64,000 bases of DNA from a virus, in the IMG/VR virus record IMGVR_UViG_3300020195_000027, positions 1-64,000 of that record, one strand, 5' to 3'. A program made the position numbers and the translations under genes. Below, piece by piece: positions 60,409 to 64,000 of this stretch. Position 1 is the first letter of the stretch, and every line of letters starts with the position of its first letter. The notes beneath the pieces were generated by a model, which worked only from the letters and a program-made list of their open reading frames with translations, did no database searches and was not told the DNA's origin.

Positions 60409-61663
60409 TCTTTATCTCTCCGTTTTCTATGTAAATGGAATTAGCATCAGGGCCGTTCCCAACAATCTCTATCCAAACTTGAAAATCATTAGTCTCTGAT
60501 ATTTTCTCTATCTCTTTCATTGCATCATCATCTAATAGAGATCCGTTTTTAATCATAGCAACTCTGAGCCTTGGGTTCATTGCAATCGCTATAGAGAACG
60601 AAACCCTAATTTGCTCCGATGTGGATAACTGCGAAAATGGAATCCCATTAAAAGTAATCTCAGCGTCTCCGAATCCCAATCCTTCTATGGGCATCGTTGC
60701 GTTAGACAGCATTTCCCTTTTGCTTTCGTTTATTTCCTTGAGTGATTCATCCAATGAACTCCACTTGCTTCTAAGTTCGGTCACTTTAGATTCTGCGGCC
60801 CGCTTGTCTTGAAATCTTTTATAGTCGGCCTTTATTTTCTGATATTTTTCTACTTCAGAATCAAATCCACTAACGTCAATCTTTTCTTTTTGAGCCGTTT
60901 GTAAAAAATCTGCCTTAACGACCCCTTGATTAGCTACTTCTTTTTGGATTGATTCCTTTTGGCTTTGGAGCTTGGCTATCTCATTGTTTATGTTAGAAAT
61001 GTTCTTATTAAAGAAATCTATTTTGGCTGTCACGGCACCGGCATCGGCCAATGCCTTGTCAATGTTTCTATTAATTTCCTGGGCGGCTTTTCTTTCTTCC
61101 CTGACCTTTCCTATGGCTTCGTCGGACGGGTGATCTACGGCCTCTATATCAGCGTATTGCGATAACATGGCCTTTGCTTGCTCTCCGTCCCTTCCGGTGT
61201 CCCTTCTTTGTTCGTAAAGCACCTTATGCTTTTCGTCAAGATCGGTGAAGTCTACTTTTGTAATCGCCCGAAGAGTTTTCAAACGCTTCCCAGGCTCCAT
61301 AGTAGCAAACTCAAGGGGGTCAAAAGTAAGATCTCCTATGAGCTTGTCTAAGATGGTTTGAGCGTTAGTAACCTTTGCGCCGTCTTTGGTTTCCAACTTA
61401 AGATAGGACGCTAACGGGCTAGTCCACCATCTAGTTACTAAGTAATCGCCTAGATCGACGGTTATCCTAGCCTCCTCTTGACCTTCTCTGACTGGCTTTT
61501 CTGGAATTAGTTTAGCTCCGCCAAGGGCCATAGCTATAGCATCCATTGTTGAAGTCTTACCGTTTGCATTTTTGCCAGAAATAATCACTGAATTTCCGCT
61601 TGGTGTAATGTCCACCACTTTTATTTTTTTAATATTTTCAACGTGTAGATTTAATATTTTCAT
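60392..61663 (-). CDS. SMC/RecN-like ATPase
   Basis: The 423-residue protein has Walker A SGKNANGKTSTMD (29-41), a long coiled coil (about 185-320), a signature motif QLSTSEQIRVS (near 350), and a Walker B-type LLDDDAM (near 380). It resembles the phage SMC-like ATPases that sit with exonuclease and annealing proteins. AAGGAG precedes ATG 61663. Its last bases overlap the HNH gene. Confidence 0.8.
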   Translation of the reverse strand: MKILNLHVENIKKIKVVDITPSGNSVIISGKNANGKTSTMDAIAMALGGAKLIPEKPVREGQEEARITVDLGDYLVTRWWTSPLASYLKLETKDGAKVTNAQTILDKLIGDLTFDPLEFATMEPGKRLKTLRAITKVDFTDLDEKHKVLYEQRRDTGRDGEQAKAMLSQYADIEAVDHPSDEAIGKVREERKAAQEINRNIDKALADAGAVTAKIDFFNKNISNINNEIAKLQSQKESIQKEVANQGVVKADFLQTAQKEKIDVSGFDSEVEKYQKIKADYKRFQDKRAAESKVTELRSKWSSLDESLKEINESKREMLSNATMPIEGLGFGDAEITFNGIPFSQLSTSEQIRVSFSIAIAMNPRLRVAMIKNGSLLDDDAMKEIEKISETNDFQVWIEIVGNGPDANSIYIENGEIKSDKKN

Positions 61664-61923
61664 TTCTTTTCTCCTTGTAGCCTAATCCATGTGTTTTTAT
61701 AAATATCTGCGTATTCTGCAGAAAGTCTTCTCTCTGTGGCTTTCCACGTCGCTGTTGTAGAAAAATATTTCCAATCATAGGAACCCCCTTTAAGTTTTAG
61801 GGGCAACCATTTGTGTTGATATAACCATTTCAAGTCTTTTTTGATCTTCTGCGACTTTATGTAAACAGTTTCCTTGCATTTTGTCCTCGCTTTTTTGCTG
61901 TTCCTAGCTCTTTTAAAATACAT
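61660..61923 (-). CDS. Small basic protein
   Basis: The 87-residue product is basic and aromatic (KDLKWLYQHKWLPLKLKGG, WKATERRLSAEYADIYK). It starts within the end of the upstream small gene and has no clear ribosome site; an internal start is possible. It may bind DNA. Confidence 0.5.
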   Translation of the reverse strand: MYFKRARNSKKARTKCKETVYIKSQKIKKDLKWLYQHKWLPLKLKGGSYDWKYFSTTATWKATERRLSAEYADIYKNTWIRLQGEKK

Positions 61924-62066
61924 TCATCCATTTTTTTATCAATAATACGCTCCCAAGCCTTGATGGTTAAAGGCTTGGGAGATGTAAAAAACTTTTTAAT
62001 TTGCTTTCCGGTTTCGGGAATACTAAACTTAACAAATATCACCGAGGACTTAACTTGTCTTGCCAC
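61857..62066 (-). CDS. Small basic protein
   Basis: GTG 62066 follows AGGAGGG. The 69-residue product (VIFVKFSIPETGKQIKKFF, IKAWERIIDKKMDECIL) has no recognised family. It overlaps the next gene by 67 bases in another frame. Confidence 0.55.
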   Translation of the reverse strand: MARQVKSSVIFVKFSIPETGKQIKKFFTSPKPLTIKAWERIIDKKMDECILKELGTAKKRGQNARKLFT

Positions 62067-62107
62067 TTACCCTCCTAATAACCGTAAAAGAAATGTCAAA
62101 GCTATCC

Positions 62108-62308
62108 CTAAAAATTATGAATACCAAGCAGCTCAACGGTTTCATCATGCGCACACACAGCCTCTTTTACCATCTTGTGAATTTTTTCAACTTCTGCTTG
62201 CTCTAGTATGCTCATGAGACAATCTAAATAAACCTGTCTTTCGGCACTACACCTTTCAATCATTCGTCTAAGCTCTGGGTTTTCATCATCTGTAAATGAC
62301 TTATCCAT
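62108..62308 (-). CDS. Small helical protein with borrowed C-terminus
   Basis: ATG 62308 is preceded by AAGGAG. The 66-residue product contains NPELRRMIERCSAERQVYLD. Its last codons (ETVELLGIHNF) are almost identical to an internal segment of the 62301 gene (EIVELLGIHNS), through a 35-base repeat. Confidence 0.6.
   Translation of the reverse strand: MDKSFTDDENPELRRMIERCSAERQVYLDCLMSILEQAEVEKIHKMVKEAVCAHDETVELLGIHNF
62113..62147 (+). repeat. 35-bp direct repeat, copy 1
   Basis: AATTATGAATACCAAGCAGC and the following 15 bases recur at 62408-62442 with one mismatch. Copy 1 covers the end of the 62108 gene. Confidence 0.85.
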
Positions 62309-63119
62309 TGTTCGCTCCTTTTAACTTTGCTAAAATTGCGCTCTTATCGTGATCCTCATCTGGAAAATTAAAAAAATCACCCCGCTTGGATTGCTTGTCT
62401 TTTATAGAATTATGAATACCAAGCAGCTCAACGATTTCATCAACCGTTGTAAGATCCATTTTGTGACCAAGCTTCTCTTCCATCATTTCTTGTGAAACTC
62501 CTAAGTCCTTAAAAGCCAATACCATTCTTTTAATTCTGTCTGAAATCGGCTCTCCCGTTCCCTTTGCAATTGTTAGCTTGCATTGGTTTACTGCGGCCTC
62601 CACAATATCGCCTGGGATGACTCCTAGTATGCACGCTCTCATCCTGCGCGCTCCGTTGTTAGCAACTATTTCATACAAATCTCTGGGGTCGGTTAACCGT
62701 TTTTTTTGACCACCCTTTAACTGTATTTCGTGCGGAACTTCAAAAATCTTTACTTGTCTCACGTTTGTTTCGAGATCCAGACAATACGCTTCCGCAACAC
62801 TCACTCCATTCCGCCGCTCAATTTCTTTAATTCCAAAATCTAGGTTCCCGTAGTTTTGAGCCAAGACTTCGGCCAATCTAATCGATGGACCGACGACCGT
62901 CGCACCACCCCTTGGGTATCTATACATCGCCTGGCTTGCTAATGAAGACCGTTTACACGCCTCCATAATCCTTGTGTAAGCCTGATTAACGTCCCGCGGG
63001 AACTTCTTTGCTATCACATAGCCAGCCTGAACTTCCTGAATGGCTCTGATTTGTTCAACCGCAGCCATCACGGTTGTTTTTTGTTCAACCACTTCTAAAT
63101 TTGTAAATTCTTCGCTCAT
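62301..63119 (-). CDS. Putative single-strand annealing/recombination protein
   Basis: The 272-residue protein shows conserved blocks seen in a phage family of unassigned biochemistry: AKKFPRDVNQAYTRIMEACK, YPRGGATVVGPSIRLAE, YGNLDFGIKEIER, and NNGARRMRACILGVIPGDIV. It is translated immediately after the RecE-like exonuclease (four-base overlap) and before the SMC-like ATPase, the usual site of a RecT/Erf/Sak-type partner. The annealing role is inferred from context. Confidence 0.65.
   Translation of the reverse strand: MSEEFTNLEVVEQKTTVMAAVEQIRAIQEVQAGYVIAKKFPRDVNQAYTRIMEACKRSSLASQAMYRYPRGGATVVGPSIRLAEVLAQNYGNLDFGIKEIERRNGVSVAEAYCLDLETNVRQVKIFEVPHEIQLKGGQKKRLTDPRDLYEIVANNGARRMRACILGVIPGDIVEAAVNQCKLTIAKGTGEPISDRIKRMVLAFKDLGVSQEMMEEKLGHKMDLTTVDEIVELLGIHNSIKDKQSKRGDFFNFPDEDHDKSAILAKLKGANNG
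62408..62442 (+). repeat. 35-bp direct repeat, copy 2
   Basis: Second copy of the repeat, inside the 62301 gene. Confidence 0.85.
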
Positions 63120-63991
63120 AATCCCCCCGCGCTATTTGAGACAAACCACTGCGGAACAAAAATTCTCTCAGCCTCAACCTGTCTTTGTTGCCATTTATTT
63201 TGATCTATACACATTTTTAATTTGTCTAAACTCATTCTATAATCTGAGTGAGCTTGTCCTAAGTCCTCATCGAGAAAATAATACACCCCACACTCGTATG
63301 GTGGGTTTTTTTCAACAACTACATGAACGTGGATGTCTGGTTTCTTTCCCGTTATGTATTTAATACCCTCAGAGTACATATACATTTGGAAGTCATATCT
63401 ATAATCATAAGCCGAGCTTCCGTATTTTCTATTATCTGCCGACCTTGTAGATTTAAAATCTATCAACTTAGTTCCATCGAACGAAAGAAAGTCGGGCCGT
63501 ATCTTTAATTTTATATTGGTTTCAGGATCAACAAAGAATCCCGATATTTCTGGCTTGCCGTCTCTTAAAAGAGAAGACGCATATTCGTGTTCCATTACGG
63601 ACTCAACCACTCCCCTAATCGTTTCTTTTTCTTTTTCTGTAACAACAATAGTTCCTGCTGGAAGGTCGTTTTTCCACTCGTCTCTTTTGTCTCTATTTTT
63701 AGAAGATCTAAAATCGCCGAAGTCAGGCATTTGGACATACTTGGATAAAAACTTCGATCCCTCTAGTACGGCAGAATGTAACATCGTTCCAATCTTCATG
63801 TCGTCCGTTGGCTCCTGATATTCCCCAATGAAAAAATCGTGATAAAAAGCCTTTGGAGACGAGAGCATTTTCCTCAGACTGCTTGAGCCAACAAACCCTT
63901 TATTGACGTGATAGTCCGCATCGCTTAATCCCTCCACCCAATTTGGCTGGTAGTGCCCTTCTGATAATATTGATCTTGTGTTTGCGTCCAC
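63116..63991 (-). CDS. RecE-like PD-(D/E)XK exonuclease
   Basis: The 291-residue protein has GTMLHSAVLEG (His72), KIRPDFL (Asp167), LIDFKSTRSA (Asp178, Lys180), and YDFQMYMYSEG (Gln202), the full motif set of RecE/lambda-exo-type phage exonucleases. Start is GTG 63991 after GAGGAAACA, nine bases from the window edge. It would resect DNA ends for recombination with its annealing partner. Confidence 0.85.
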   Translation of the reverse strand: MDANTRSILSEGHYQPNWVEGLSDADYHVNKGFVGSSSLRKMLSSPKAFYHDFFIGEYQEPTDDMKIGTMLHSAVLEGSKFLSKYVQMPDFGDFRSSKNRDKRDEWKNDLPAGTIVVTEKEKETIRGVVESVMEHEYASSLLRDGKPEISGFFVDPETNIKLKIRPDFLSFDGTKLIDFKSTRSADNRKYGSSAYDYRYDFQMYMYSEGIKYITGKKPDIHVHVVVEKNPPYECGVYYFLDEDLGQAHSDYRMSLDKLKMCIDQNKWQQRQVEAERIFVPQWFVSNSAGGL

Positions 63992-64000
63992 TGTTTCCTC

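Overview
The window carries the late (structural) region of a tailed phage or prophage, followed by a set of DNA-modification genes and part of an early/recombination region. The layout is that of a long, non-contractile-tailed (siphovirus-like) phage with an HK97-type head: a TerS-like protein, portal, S78 prohead protease, major capsid protein, HK97 gp10-like neck protein, major tail tube protein, a two-ORF tail chaperone with a -1 slippery site, a 1251-residue tape measure, tail tip, fibres and a CHAP lysin. No tail sheath, tRNA, rRNA, CRISPR array or integrase was recognised. DNA is AT-rich except for the hsdMS cassette at about 56.2-59.6 kb, which is visibly GC-richer. The host cannot be named; a lipobox-bearing lipoprotein fits a bacterial, possibly Gram-negative, host (inference).

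Layout. 1-818 (minus): C-terminal coding fragment of an HsdM, then a ParB-like protein. 819-1142: divergent control region with palindromes. 1143-50479 (plus): an almost gap-free late operon: TerS, a giant portal/MuF/zeta fusion interrupted by an intein, protease with a nested scaffold start, capsid, head decoration and connector genes, tail tube, chaperone, tape measure, tail tip genes, three paralogous six-bladed Kelch proteins, two glycosyltransferases, a tail-hub protein with an inserted beta-propeller, three tail-collar proteins, lysin, two sigma-like proteins, holin/lipoprotein-type membrane proteins, a RuvC-like nuclease and finally TerL. 50503-51209 (plus): small genes including an XRE regulator. 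51167-55434: a 28-bp perfect inverted repeat around two small genes, a regulator plus adenine methyltransferase, structured non-coding DNA with tiny ORFs, and a second, opposing methyltransferase. 55427-63991 (minus): small phage genes, a truncated DUF3644-hsdS-hsdM-HTH cassette without hsdR, an HNH protein, an SMC-like ATPase, and a RecE-like exonuclease with a candidate annealing partner.

The most unusual object is at 1994-6946. One polypeptide appears to contain an HK97 portal, a MuF head-morphogenesis domain whose conserved NCRC motif is split by a 273-residue Hint intein, and a C-terminal zeta-toxin kinase. The intein has no endonuclease in its own reading frame. Instead a 244-codon Vsr-like/PD-(D/E)XK homing-endonuclease-like gene lies on the opposite strand (5788-5054), wholly inside the intein and overlapping both splicing blocks. 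I do not know of a described system in which an intein carries its homing nuclease antisense to itself; this is the leading candidate for a new system here.

Other notable signals are a mobile-looking domain (motif QDLTY) shared by the connector, a pre-tail-tube gene, the tail tube and a tail-tip protein; TerS and TerL at opposite ends of the late operon; and three modification systems with no visible cognate nuclease.
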